A stretch of 64,000 bases of DNA from a virus. Position numbers and translations under genes: made by a program. A model generated the notes under the pieces. That model searched no databases, was not told where the DNA came from, and was given only the letters and a program-made list of their open reading frames with translations. The stretch spans positions 47,458 through 111,457 of the IMG/VR virus record IMGVR_UViG_3300031521_000025, one strand, 5' to 3'. Shown here piece after piece: positions 50,694 to 59,345 of the stretch (its first letter is position 1; the number at the start of each line of letters is the position of its first letter).

Positions 50694-51212
50694 ATGGAAA
50701 TTGAGATTATAAATAAAGTAGCTTATTATAAAGCTTTAGCTGAAAAAGCATATAACATTTATTTTTCGATAAAAGAAATTAAATTTAATTTATCAGGAAA
50801 AATTGCAGGGCAAGCTATATGTGAATTTGGAAATTATTTTTTAAAATTCAATTCTTCAATTTATAACAATCCAATTAACAGTAATAACTTTCTTGAAACT
50901 ACTATACCTCATGAAATTGCTCATTTAGTAGTTTTTGAATTAACTAAAAGAAAAATATTTATTAACCCAGCGCCTCACAGAAAAGAATGGAAACAAGTAA
51001 TGGAGGTTTTAAAAGCTCCAATTAAAATTACTCATAATTTCAATTTAGAGTTATCTAACGCTACTGAAAAAATGTTTGTTTACAAATGTGCATGCAAAAC
51101 ACATTATTTATCTAAAATAAGGCACAATAAAATAGAAAGAGGGTATGACTATTTTTGTAAAGATTGTCGTACAAAAATTTCTTTTATGAATAAAACAGAA
51201 ACCCATATATAA
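50694..51212 (+). CDS. SprT-like zinc metalloprotease
   Basis: 172 residues. HEIAHLV (H73, E74, H77) is the zinc site, PHRKEWKQVM gives the third-ligand region of SprT/Spartan proteins, and the C-terminal CACKTH...CKDC is a zinc ribbon. In eukaryotes SprT proteins digest DNA-protein crosslinks; in phages the role is not established. It is a single-gene unit between two terminators. Confidence 0.8.
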   Translation: MEIEIINKVAYYKALAEKAYNIYFSIKEIKFNLSGKIAGQAICEFGNYFLKFNSSIYNNPINSNNFLETTIPHEIAHLVVFELTKRKIFINPAPHRKEWKQVMEVLKAPIKITHNFNLELSNATEKMFVYKCACKTHYLSKIRHNKIERGYDYFCKDCRTKISFMNKTETHI

Positions 51213-51214
51213 AA

Positions 51215-51239
51215 AAAGGAATCTAAAAAAGATTCCTTT
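51215..51239 (+). terminator. Intrinsic terminator after the SprT-like gene
   Basis: 9-bp stem AAAGGAATC / GATTCCTTT with a 7-nt A-rich loop; T run short. Confidence 0.6.
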
Positions 51240-51441
51240 AAATATTAATTAACTTTACCCTTAAATCAAGTTCCGAGGGATTCCAACCCTCATCTTCCTT
51301 AAACTAAAGGTGCTTTGTCATTAAGCTATAAACGAAAGCTTGAAGTTTGAATAATAGCATCCCCATCCTAGGGTGAACACGTAGTTCTCATATTGTAGGT
51401 CTCGACTCTACTATACTTTATCAGGTTTTTAATTAATTTTT
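51240..51441. ncRNA. Non-coding region with tRNA-like hairpins, unresolved
   Basis: About 200 nt without a gene and with more GC than its surroundings. On the minus strand a T-arm-like hairpin GAGGG TTGGAAT CCCTC (51275-51291) lies downstream of a D-arm-like AGCTTAATGACAAAGCA (51309-51325) and an anticodon-arm-like CCTTTAGTTTAAGG. But the anticodon stem does not form five pairs, the acceptor is poor and the invariant C of the T-loop is G. A second hairpin GTAGG TCTCGAC TCTAC is at 51396-51412. This could be decayed tRNA genes or a structured RNA. Confidence 0.3.
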
Positions 51442-52299
51442 TCAATATCCAGGTTTATAATCTAAAACTTCATAATCTTCGTCTTTTTGAGTAGGATGAA
51501 ATACATTATTTGTTTTTTGTTCGCTAAGATCAACAGTTGCTTCTTCAATTAAAATTGCAGAATCTCTAGATTTTTCAACAATAGAAAATGTAAATTTATT
51601 AGGTCTTTCTCTTTTTTGAACATCTTTTGAATCACGAATATAAGCCCATAATTCAAGGTCAGAAGTTAATGTATAATAATTTTTTCCAGTATCTCCTCTT
51701 TTGGTTACTTCTAAAGTGCAAATTTTTAAAGGATCGGCTGCTTGTAAATGAAACTTTTCTCTATCTAAAGTAACTACAACTCTTTTGTTTTCAAAATATT
51801 TTAACATCTGCTCTTCGTATTGATTAGCATATTCTCTTAAAGTTGTTATAAATTTTATAGTGTAAAAAACTTTTAAAAACTTAGGAGCTTTAGTAACATA
51901 TTCATTATAAACTACACCTTGCGCTTTTTGAACAGGTTCTACATAAATAACTTTTTTATAAGAAGGGTTTGTTCTAAAAAGCATTTCATCATTAGTTCTC
52001 CAACAAGTAAAATATGGTAATTTTAAATATTCAGTAAAATCATCAAATTTATCAGGATGGTCGTTTCTTAAAGAAGCTATTTCTGCATCTAACAGAATCA
52101 ATTCAACAGGTTCATTTGCAACAGTAAATTTATTGTGAAAAGTTCTATAAATACATTCATCTAAATTTTCTAATGTAATAGTTCTTAACACAAAATTAGT
52201 ATGTTCATCTACGTTATGTGATGGGTTGTTAGGTGCAGAAAGGTTATCACTAATATCTGTATTTACACGACCATATTTATCTTTTTTTCTTAAACTCAT
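51442..52299 (-). CDS. Probable virion structural protein, 285 aa
   Basis: Alpha/beta with FVLRTITLENLDECIYRTFH, FKFITTLREYANQYEEQMLK and VVVTLDREKFHLQAAD. No signal peptide. It is the second gene of a minus-strand pair behind the neck-like protein (19-nt gap), so it probably belongs to the head-tail joint; there T4 places gp14 and gp15. I do not recognise the family. Function not shown by sequence. Confidence 0.55.
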   Translation of the reverse strand: MSLRKKDKYGRVNTDISDNLSAPNNPSHNVDEHTNFVLRTITLENLDECIYRTFHNKFTVANEPVELILLDAEIASLRNDHPDKFDDFTEYLKLPYFTCWRTNDEMLFRTNPSYKKVIYVEPVQKAQGVVYNEYVTKAPKFLKVFYTIKFITTLREYANQYEEQMLKYFENKRVVVTLDREKFHLQAADPLKICTLEVTKRGDTGKNYYTLTSDLELWAYIRDSKDVQKRERPNKFTFSIVEKSRDSAILIEEATVDLSEQKTNNVFHPTQKDEDYEVLDYKPGY

Positions 52300-52318
52300 T
52301 TTAAGTATATTTATTTAA

Positions 52319-53419
52319 CTATCCAACAAAAATCAGACGAGGTGACAGTGAGTTAATCTTAGCTCCATTTTCAGCAATATTTTTTTTACTTTCCATAATA
52401 CTCTCATAATCAATAGCTTTTAACAAGGCATCCAGTTCTTCATATAATTTTTCAATTTCCTCTTTTGATTCGTCCAATAAAGATTGATAATCAAATTCAA
52501 CTTGATAATCTGAATCAGGAGATGCAATTTTTTTTACAGCCCTTAATTTAGAACCAAACATGTATTTAGCTAATGCAACTGTATAATCTAATAACCAATC
52601 TTTAGAAACTGTATTTAAAGAAGAATAAGGAACTACTTGAGTTTGAACTTGAGTAGGGTTACTAATTAAAACATGATCTGCATCTTGGCCTTCTAATCCT
52701 AAAAAATCTATTTCATCAAAATAATAATAATAAATTCTTGTTCCAGCAGGAGCTAAACTAAAAGGTCTTCCAGGCATTGGTGTTAACTCAACCATATCTC
52801 CTGAAATATTATAGAAAAATTCGCTTTTTAAAACTTTATTTCTCATTTCTATAGATTGTCCTAATAAAACTACATCAAAGATGTTTCCTAAATAAGACAT
52901 CATACTATTTCCATACATTAGTCCATTTAAAGAAAAAGTTGTAAGCCCACCATCTATTTGACCTGGTTCTAAACCTGGCATTCCCATGATTTCTGGTTTA
53001 GCAACCCACATTATTTTATGAATTCTTCTTGTTCCAGGACGATAAGGGATATTTGAATCTACAGATAAGTCATAAACTTGTCTCATTTCTGTAATTGTAA
53101 AAAAATCTTGCTTCCATTTAGTTTTTCCACCAACTCTTGCCATAGAAGCAAACCAATCACTTACTTTTTGAGCTAGCCCAAAGTTTTCAGTTATAAATTT
53201 TCTTGTAAAATCAATATTAGCTGGTTGACCTAATATGTTTCCAAAGTCATTTCTAATTTGCCAGTTGTCAATATAACGTAAAAATTTAGTTAAAGCTCTT
53301 CTTAAAAGAATTTTAATTTCCTTTTCTTCAATATTTACATCTACTTCTTCTCCTCCGAGCAATACAACAACATATTCGTAAATTTCCTTAATCTCTTCAT
53401 TTGTAGCATCTACTAACAT
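52319..53419 (-). CDS. T4 gp13-like neck protein (tentative)
   Basis: 366 residues. The C-terminal part DWLLDYTVALAKYMFGSKLR, then DYQVEFDYQSLLDESKEEIE with a following helix recalls the T4 gp13 pattern (a helix before 'WG-NL', then a Gly-rich loop and 'eA..Ei..L'). The middle has many Met, Gly and Tyr residues (MPGLEPGQIDGG; RPFSLAPAGTRIYYYYFDEI), as in capsid-connector proteins. gp13 completes heads and binds tail. The call is a remembered pattern only. Upstream GTATTTATAAAA may be its promoter (53449-53460). Confidence 0.45.
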   Translation of the reverse strand: MLVDATNEEIKEIYEYVVVLLGGEEVDVNIEEKEIKILLRRALTKFLRYIDNWQIRNDFGNILGQPANIDFTRKFITENFGLAQKVSDWFASMARVGGKTKWKQDFFTITEMRQVYDLSVDSNIPYRPGTRRIHKIMWVAKPEIMGMPGLEPGQIDGGLTTFSLNGLMYGNSMMSYLGNIFDVVLLGQSIEMRNKVLKSEFFYNISGDMVELTPMPGRPFSLAPAGTRIYYYYFDEIDFLGLEGQDADHVLISNPTQVQTQVVPYSSLNTVSKDWLLDYTVALAKYMFGSKLRAVKKIASPDSDYQVEFDYQSLLDESKEEIEKLYEELDALLKAIDYESIMESKKNIAENGAKINSLSPRLIFVG

Positions 53420-53507
53420 TTTATTTTGTTTTAAAGTTATTGTTTTTTTTATAAATACAAAAAAACATATTTATTATTTTGTTTTGTGTTTATATTTTAT
53501 GTATTTT

Positions 53508-53520
53508 TATTTTTTAAATA
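53508..53520 (+). promoter_or_regulatory. Phage promoter motif (variant)
   Basis: ATTTTTTAAATAA, 10 nt before ATG 53530, in the divergent gap 53420-53529. Confidence 0.35.
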
Positions 53521-53529
53521 ACATAAGAG

Positions 53530-54057
53530 ATGAAAAAATCGGCAGATGTAACAAAATACGAACCACAATGGCAAATTATTAGGTCTATTGTTAAAGGGAA
53601 ATACAATAATAATTTAGATGAAAAGTTTTCTTTAGTTGAAAATTATTTCAAACAAACTTATTCTTATGATAGATGGGAAAGAGTATATAATTGGTCTGAA
53701 GGTTTGCAAAGAGGTTTTAGAAATAAAAATGAAGAAAAAGTAGGCTATATACAAGAAAAATTAGATTACTTAATGTCTTTGAAACCAGACGAAAGTAATA
53801 TTTGTCATAATCTTAATTATGAAATTTTAAATAATTACAGCAATGATGTTTTGATAAATTTATTTAAAGATTTGTTAAAAAGAAATATTACTTGGTTACA
53901 AGGAGGATATTTAAACAAAGAATTAAATGAATTTATTGATATTGTTTTATATTATATTAAAGATAAAAATAAAATAGAAAAACAAATAATTTCTTTAAAT
54001 GAATTTAGAGAATACTCTAAGACAGTAAAATGTACTTATAAATTTGTTTTTTATTAA
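53530..54057 (+). CDS. Unknown protein, 175 aa
   Basis: Starts MKKSADVTKYEPQWQIIRSI and is all-helical (VENYFKQTYSYDRWERVYNW; YEILNNYSNDVLINLFKDLL). No motif known. A single-gene unit; new promoter motif follows at 54138. Confidence 0.6.
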   Translation: MKKSADVTKYEPQWQIIRSIVKGKYNNNLDEKFSLVENYFKQTYSYDRWERVYNWSEGLQRGFRNKNEEKVGYIQEKLDYLMSLKPDESNICHNLNYEILNNYSNDVLINLFKDLLKRNITWLQGGYLNKELNEFIDIVLYYIKDKNKIEKQIISLNEFREYSKTVKCTYKFVFY

Positions 54058-54137
54058 TAAGTGAATATTTATCTTCTTTTTTTTGTTTTATATAATTATT
54101 TTAAGTATCTTTATCTTATCAAGTTACAAATAAATTT

Positions 54138-54150
54138 CTTATTTTAAATA
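54138..54150 (+). promoter_or_regulatory. Phage promoter motif
   Basis: CTTATTTTAAATA, 7 nt before ATG 54158. Confidence 0.55.
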
Positions 54151-54157
54151 TAAAAAG

Positions 54158-54694
54158 ATGAAAGAAACAAAAATAGCTATTATTGGATCGCATTCATGTG
54201 GAAAAACAACCGTAACTAATGCATTAAAACAAAAAGAAGAGTTAAAAGATTACGTTTTTATTGATGAAATTGTAAGAACTTTAGCTAAACAAGGTGTAAA
54301 AATAAATAAAGGAGCAGATCATGCATCGCAAACTCGCATTTTAGAGGAACATTACAAAAATATATTTAAATATTCAAATTTTGTAACAGATCGAAGTGCA
54401 ATAGATGCTTTTACATATGCAACCTGGGATTATTTACATGGAAATTTTACATATGAAGAGCATAAAACCCATGAAAGAATATTTTTAGATTGTATTAATT
54501 CATATAGTTATGTTTTTTACATTCCTATTGAGTTTGATATTGTTCCAGATGGGTTTAGAAATACAGAAAAAGACTACCAAAAAGAAATTGATGAATTATT
54601 TGTAAAAATTATTCAAAAATATAATATTAAAACAACAAGATTGACAGGAACTTGTGAAAATAGAGTTAGACAATTTTGCGAAAACTTAAAATAA
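54158..54694 (+). CDS. P-loop kinase-like ATPase (NadR/AAA_28 type)
   Basis: 178 residues. Walker A AIIGSHSCGKTTV (8-20), FIDEIVRTLAKQG (lid/switch) and FVTDRSAIDAFTYATWD as in AAA_28 nucleoside kinases (NadR C-terminal domain). A conserved RNTEKDYQKEID follows. It probably phosphorylates a nucleoside or NAD precursor, possibly the modified base intermediate given the DpdA-like gene 90 nt downstream. Confidence 0.7.
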   Translation: MKETKIAIIGSHSCGKTTVTNALKQKEELKDYVFIDEIVRTLAKQGVKINKGADHASQTRILEEHYKNIFKYSNFVTDRSAIDAFTYATWDYLHGNFTYEEHKTHERIFLDCINSYSYVFYIPIEFDIVPDGFRNTEKDYQKEIDELFVKIIQKYNIKTTRLTGTCENRVRQFCENLK

Positions 54695-54695
54695 G

Positions 54696-54785
54696 ATGAA
54701 AAAAATAATAAAAAGCATTAAAGGTTATTTTAAATCATTCAAGAAAGTAAAAACCACTAAACATTTTAGAGAAGTAAGAATATGA
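54696..54785 (+). CDS. Very small basic protein, 29 aa
   Basis: MKKIIKSIKGYFKSFKKVKT then TKHFREVRI. It fills the gap between kinase and DpdA-like genes; its TGA overlaps the next ATG (ATGA at 54782). Highly basic, amphipathic. Existence inferred from overlap architecture only. Confidence 0.4.
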   Translation: MKKIIKSIKGYFKSFKKVKTTKHFREVRI

Positions 54786-55582
54786 GTATTAAACTATCCC
54801 ACGAAGTTCCATTATGTATGTTAAAAGAAAGTAAATCTTTTAACGATTATGATTATGCATTAGTACATTTATTTGAAGAATGTCCTGATTATTATCAATT
54901 TTATAAAGATTCTGTAGAAGAAGGTCGTCATGTACTATTAGATAATAGTTTATTTGAGTTAGGAAAAGCTTTTGAAGAAGAAAGATTCTCGGAATGGGTA
55001 AAAAAATTAAAACCTACCGAATATATTATTCCAGATTCAATGAATAATGCAAAAGAAACAATTGACAATTTACATTCTTGGATGGCTAAATATAATAATT
55101 TACCAGGAAAGAAAATTGGAGTAGTTCAAGGCGCAGATTTTGAAGAAATGGTCATGTGTTATAAAGAATTAGCAAAACATGTAGATAAAATAGCAATTTC
55201 TTTTGGTTATAAATATTTTTCTCAAAACAATTTCAATATTGAAGGAAATAAATGGAAAATAATGTGTGATAATAGACAAAAGTTTATTGATACATTAATT
55301 GATTATGATATTATTGATAAATCGAAGCCACATCACCTCTTAGGTAATGCATTACCTATAGAATTTAAACATTATTCTTCTAAAAGATATAGTTTTATAG
55401 AAACAATTGATACAAGTAACCCTATTATACATGGAATTTTAAATATCAGGTATAAAGAAGATGGTCTTCAAGAAAAAGAATCTATAAAAATGGTAGAATT
55501 ATTTAATGCACAAATAACACCAGAACAAAAAGAAGTTATTAACTACAATATTAATAAATTTAGAGAAATAAACCATATCTAA
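54782..55582 (+). CDS. dpdA: DpdA-like tRNA-guanine transglycosylase family protein (phage deazaguanine DNA modification)
   Basis: 266 residues. MSIKLSHEVPLCMLKESK, then FNDYDYALVHLFEE, VLLDNSLFELG (D54), YIIPDSMNN (D85) and KKIGVVQG at 111-117 form the phage DpdA pattern: a small TGT relative without the C-terminal tRNA-binding part. It would swap guanine in DNA for a 7-deazaguanine such as preQ0 made by the QueC/QueD proteins in this window. It lies between a kinase gene and an exported protein, followed by two glycosyltransferases. Confidence is from the pattern; a search would confirm. Confidence 0.8.
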   Translation: MSIKLSHEVPLCMLKESKSFNDYDYALVHLFEECPDYYQFYKDSVEEGRHVLLDNSLFELGKAFEEERFSEWVKKLKPTEYIIPDSMNNAKETIDNLHSWMAKYNNLPGKKIGVVQGADFEEMVMCYKELAKHVDKIAISFGYKYFSQNNFNIEGNKWKIMCDNRQKFIDTLIDYDIIDKSKPHHLLGNALPIEFKHYSSKRYSFIETIDTSNPIIHGILNIRYKEDGLQEKESIKMVELFNAQITPEQKEVINYNINKFREINHI

Positions 55583-55592
55583 AACCACATTT

Positions 55593-56075
55593 ATGAAATA
55601 TGTTTTTTTATTCGCTTTTCTTACAGCATCAGTATGCTTAAAAGCTCAAGATTGTGTAGACTATTGGAATTATTGTCATAATGATACAGTAAACAACTAC
55701 CATGATAGTTATAAATTAGTCGTTGACGGAAAAGGAAGAGGAGTAAGTGTTAGTGGTTTTGTGCTTGATACAGAAACAGTAGAAACAGAGTTTACTCTTT
55801 CGCCTGGAAGGGATTACAGAATGAGTGTTTGTAGTGGCTCTAAAAACAAACCAATTATTAAGTTATATGAATTTGGAACTCAAAATGTAATTTATAGTAA
55901 TGTTGAAAATGATACTATAAGTGTTTTTGAGTTTGAACAAAGATTTGTTGTTAAAGTAAAAGCGGTAGTTAGTTTACCTGCTCAAAAAAGAAAATCTACC
56001 GCAGGAATGTTGAAACTTAAAACTCAAAGATATTGTTTAGGCTTCAAACTTGAATCAATGATAACTCGCAAATAA
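55593..56075 (+). CDS. Exported protein with signal peptide, 160 aa
   Basis: MKYVFLFAFLTASVCLKAQ is a signal peptide with cleavage after A18 (Bacteroidetes-style KAQ). The mature part is beta-rich with four Cys (C21 after cleavage, CHND and SVCSGSKNK), suggesting a disulfide-bonded periplasmic or surface protein. It starts 10 nt after the DpdA-like stop. Phage-made exported proteins can block superinfection or alter the envelope; this is only inference. Confidence 0.65.
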   Translation: MKYVFLFAFLTASVCLKAQDCVDYWNYCHNDTVNNYHDSYKLVVDGKGRGVSVSGFVLDTETVETEFTLSPGRDYRMSVCSGSKNKPIIKLYEFGTQNVIYSNVENDTISVFEFEQRFVVKVKAVVSLPAQKRKSTAGMLKLKTQRYCLGFKLESMITRK

Positions 56076-56092
56076 CAAAGTATTTTTTTAAG

Positions 56093-57229
56093 ATGAATAA
56101 CAAGAGACATATACATATAATAAGCCAAGAAAATGCAAGTATAGGCGAAGTAACAAAGGATATTGTTGATGGGTTGAAAAATGATTTTGTAATTACAGAA
56201 GAGTTCTTAGGAGAAATTCCAAAAACTAAAGAAATATTGTTATGTCATTATATTTCACCTGCAATAGTAGAACATGAATGCTTTAAAGATTTTAGATATA
56301 AAGTTTTAATATTTCCAATAGATGGAACAAAGTTAATTCAAAAATATATTGATTGTCTTAATCAATTTGATTTAATAATTACTCCAGCTCATGCAGGTCT
56401 TAGAATTTTAAAGAATAATGGTGTTACAACTCATATAAAAGTTATACCTAATTTTTGGAAAAGGGAACATTTAGAAGCTCCTTTAAAAATAAAGCAAAAA
56501 AGTTTAGATAAAGAAATAAAAGATAAATTTGTTTTCTATTATGAAGCAAATTTATACCCAAGAAAAGGATATGAAGAATTATTGTATAATTTTACCAAAG
56601 AGTTTTCTAGCAATTCTTTTGAAAGCGAAGCAGTTCTTCTTATTAAAACAGATAATTCTTTAAAAACATATGAATATTTTGAAAAGTTAAAAGAAAAAAT
56701 AATTGAAATACAAAATCAATATGTTTTCCCTGCTAAAATTGTAAAAATATCACAAAATTTAAAATTTGATGATTTAAAAAAAATTTGGCATAAGATAGAT
56801 TGTTATGTACATCCTGCAAGAATAGAAGGGTTTGGTATTCCTTTATTAAGAATGTCTGTTTTAAATAAGCCAATTATTGTTTTAGATAACATTAATAGCG
56901 GATATAATGATTATCTTAATTTTTATCCTTGTTGTTTTAAAATATTTTCTCATAACGTTATTGCTTTAAACGAAGTAAATAAAGTGTACTCTGAATCTTC
57001 TCAATGGAAAATTGCAGAAGAAGCTTCTTTTAGAGAAACTTTAAGGCTTGTGTATCAAAAATATAAAGCAAAAGAATATAATTGTGAAGAAAAAATACAA
57101 TTTTTTAACTTTCATTATTACATTAAAGATTATTTATACGAAAATATCATGAAAGAATATAAAAAGACTTTTGAAAGTTTTGAATCTAAAAACCTTTTTG
57201 TAGAATCTAAATTTATAAGTAATGAATAG
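56093..57229 (+). CDS. GT4-type glycosyltransferase
   Basis: 378 residues with a GT-B fold: N-terminal IHIISQENASIGEVT, KDKFVFYYEANLYPRKGYEE (strand after linker) and the C-terminal donor site IDCYVHPARIEGFGIPLLRM, whose EGFGIP corresponds to the E-x7-E region of GT4 enzymes. It overlaps the next glycosyltransferase by 8 nt. Targets could be hydroxylated or deazaguanine DNA bases, or host surface glycans. Substrate unknown. Confidence 0.75.
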   Translation: MNNKRHIHIISQENASIGEVTKDIVDGLKNDFVITEEFLGEIPKTKEILLCHYISPAIVEHECFKDFRYKVLIFPIDGTKLIQKYIDCLNQFDLIITPAHAGLRILKNNGVTTHIKVIPNFWKREHLEAPLKIKQKSLDKEIKDKFVFYYEANLYPRKGYEELLYNFTKEFSSNSFESEAVLLIKTDNSLKTYEYFEKLKEKIIEIQNQYVFPAKIVKISQNLKFDDLKKIWHKIDCYVHPARIEGFGIPLLRMSVLNKPIIVLDNINSGYNDYLNFYPCCFKIFSHNVIALNEVNKVYSESSQWKIAEEASFRETLRLVYQKYKAKEYNCEEKIQFFNFHYYIKDYLYENIMKEYKKTFESFESKNLFVESKFISNE

Positions 57230-58337
57230 TAAAACAATTGGAATAAAATATATTTGTCCTAGTGGAAACTCAGGATATGCAGAGGCTGCAAAAGATTACA
57301 TAATAGGTTTATCTCAAACCGATATTCCTTTAACAGTTTCTTTAATGAAAATGGATAATTCAAACTATTTGCAAGGCGAAAGAAATCAAATTGTTAATAA
57401 ATTTGTCAATAAAGTTATTAATTACAATAAAGTTATTATACATTCTACACCTGAGTTTTGGAATAAAATTTATATTGAAGAAAAAACAAAAAACAAAGAT
57501 GTAGAAGTAATTGGAATGGTTGTATGGGAAACCAGTAAAATTGATGATAGATGGATTGAATGGATTAACGAAGTTGATAGGGTAGTTGTTCCTTGTTTTC
57601 ATAATAAAGAAGTTTTTTTAAATTGCAACATTATTAAACCAATTGAAGTTGTTCCTCATATTTTTAAACCTTTAGTTGAAACAACTTTAAAATTAAGTGA
57701 AGTTAACAATAATGATTTTGTTTTTTACACTATAGGTCAATGGTCTGTCAGAAAAGGAGTAGAAGATACAATTAAAACTTATTTAAATACTTTTAATGAT
57801 AATGATAAAGTTTGTTTAATAGTTAAAACTTTTAAAAGTAATTATGCAGAAGAAGAAAAGCAGAAAATAAAAAATAGAGTTAATTCTTTAATTTCGCAAT
57901 TTCAACATCCTGCTAAAGTTGTTTTAATTACTGATGAATGTACAGATGAAGAAATTTCTGCAATCCACAAAACAGGAAGTTGTTATGTAAGTTTATGCAA
58001 ATCTGAAGGTTGGGGTTTAGGGGCTTTTGATGCAGCAGGGTTAGGTAAATCAGTTATTATTACTGGTTACGGAGGTCCTGTAGATTTTTTACTTCAAGAA
58101 ACTGTTAAAAATGAATTAATTTCTGTAGAAGGTATGGAATGGATTCCTTGGTATAATAATACTCAAAAATGGGGAAACCCTGATTTGAAACATGCAAGTG
58201 AATTAATGTTGCTTGCAAAAGAAAATCAAAACAATGATAACTGCAAATCTGTTTTAAAACAACAATCTGAAAAAATACAAAAAGAATATTCTTATAGTTT
58301 TATTACTCAAAAATTAATATCCTTTTTAAACAGATAA
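57222..58337 (+). CDS. GT4-type glycosyltransferase, second copy
   Basis: 371 residues, GT-B. FVFYTIGQWSVRKGVEDTIK and SCYVSLCKSEGWGLGAFDAA (EGWGLGAFDAAGLGKSVI motif), then IITGYGGPVDFLL. Clearly related in layout to the 56093 product but divergent, so not a recent duplication. Overlaps it by 8 nt: one operon. Possible functions as above. Confidence 0.78.
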   Translation: MNSKTIGIKYICPSGNSGYAEAAKDYIIGLSQTDIPLTVSLMKMDNSNYLQGERNQIVNKFVNKVINYNKVIIHSTPEFWNKIYIEEKTKNKDVEVIGMVVWETSKIDDRWIEWINEVDRVVVPCFHNKEVFLNCNIIKPIEVVPHIFKPLVETTLKLSEVNNNDFVFYTIGQWSVRKGVEDTIKTYLNTFNDNDKVCLIVKTFKSNYAEEEKQKIKNRVNSLISQFQHPAKVVLITDECTDEEISAIHKTGSCYVSLCKSEGWGLGAFDAAGLGKSVIITGYGGPVDFLLQETVKNELISVEGMEWIPWYNNTQKWGNPDLKHASELMLLAKENQNNDNCKSVLKQQSEKIQKEYSYSFITQKLISFLNR

Positions 58338-58369
58338 AAATATACTTTTTTTACAAAATTAATTAAAAA

Positions 58370-58383
58370 CTTGTATTTAAAAA
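58370..58383 (+). promoter_or_regulatory. Phage promoter motif
   Basis: CTTGTATTTAAAAA, 37 nt before ATG 58421; opens the tail-fibre unit. Confidence 0.5.
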
Positions 58384-58420
58384 TAAATTTTAAGTATTAA
58401 TTAAATAAAAATTAGAAAAA

Positions 58421-58594
58421 ATGTTAACTTTAGCAGCAGAAAAATTATTATCATATTTTAATAGATATAAAATATCATCAGGTGATTATTTTTATCATTT
58501 AGCAAAATTCCCAAAAGCAGAAAAAAAAGGTGATTTTGCATCAGCTTTTAATGAATTGCTTGAAACATACGGATATACTCCTTTCTACGCTTAA
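58421..58594 (+). CDS. Small tail-associated protein, 57 aa, paralogue of the next gene's N-terminus
   Basis: MLTLAAEKLLSYFNRYKISS, then GDYFYHLAKFPKAEKKGDFA, SAFNELLETYGYTPFYA. It matches residues 1-57 of the next protein (LSNAAQKLL, YYYHCIYHPKAE, FASAFDELLGIYGY), so it is a duplicate of that module alone. Probably a small structural or fibre-attachment protein. Ends 8 nt before the next ATG. Confidence 0.6.
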   Translation: MLTLAAEKLLSYFNRYKISSGDYFYHLAKFPKAEKKGDFASAFNELLETYGYTPFYA

Positions 58595-58602
58595 TAAATA
58601 AA

Positions 58603-59271
58603 ATGTTAAGTAATGCAGCTCAAAAACTATTAACATGGCTAGGGGTATACGATTTTACCCCTGGTTCATATTACTATCACTGCATTTATCACCCAAAAGC
58701 AGAAAGAAGAGGTCTTTTTGCATCTGCTTTTGATGAATTATTAGGAATTTATGGATATCAATCTGAATATCCAATTGAGCCGTTAACTCTTGACTATATA
58801 ATTAACCAATCTCCAAATCATGGTGATTTTACTTTAGATATTACAGCGGTAGATGCTTCTTATAAAGCAAAAAGTTTAAATTCAAATGCTACTACTGAAG
58901 TTAAAGCAGGACAAATCATCGTTGATGAAAATGGCGAAGAAATTAGTATATCTGCAAATGATGCAAGTTTAAATAATTTAAGTGTAAACAATACAATTAT
59001 TGATAATGTAGCTGATGCTAAAGAAAATAATCAAGCTACAAACTTAGGTCAAGTAACAGCTATTGTTACTGAAAAAACTTCAACATATGTTTATAATCAA
59101 TTAACACCTTCTACTGATTGGACTATTAATCACAACCTAAATAAATTCCCAACAGTAACGGTAGTAGACTCTGCAGGTACAGAAGTTTGGTGCGAAGTAT
59201 ACTATATTGATTCAAATACAATTAAACTACAATTGTCTGCTCCATTTAGCGGAACTGTTTATTGTAATTAA
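58603..59271 (+). CDS. Tail fibre-type protein, 222 aa
   Basis: N-terminal module shared with the 57-aa gene (1-57), a middle linker with ASLNNLSVNNTIIDN repeats, then a C-terminal domain STDWTINHNLNKFPTVTVVD ending TVYCN. The 'W.I.HNL...P.V.V.D..G' pattern is common in phage fibre and adhesin ends (also in the next gene's end). Virion receptor-binding or baseplate attachment is inferred. Confidence 0.65.
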   Translation: MLSNAAQKLLTWLGVYDFTPGSYYYHCIYHPKAERRGLFASAFDELLGIYGYQSEYPIEPLTLDYIINQSPNHGDFTLDITAVDASYKAKSLNSNATTEVKAGQIIVDENGEEISISANDASLNNLSVNNTIIDNVADAKENNQATNLGQVTAIVTEKTSTYVYNQLTPSTDWTINHNLNKFPTVTVVDSAGTEVWCEVYYIDSNTIKLQLSAPFSGTVYCN

Positions 59272-59345
59272 AAACCAACATTTACTTTTCATTATTTCAA
59301 TTTAATTGATTTTATATGTATTTAATACAAGAATATTGCTTAAAA

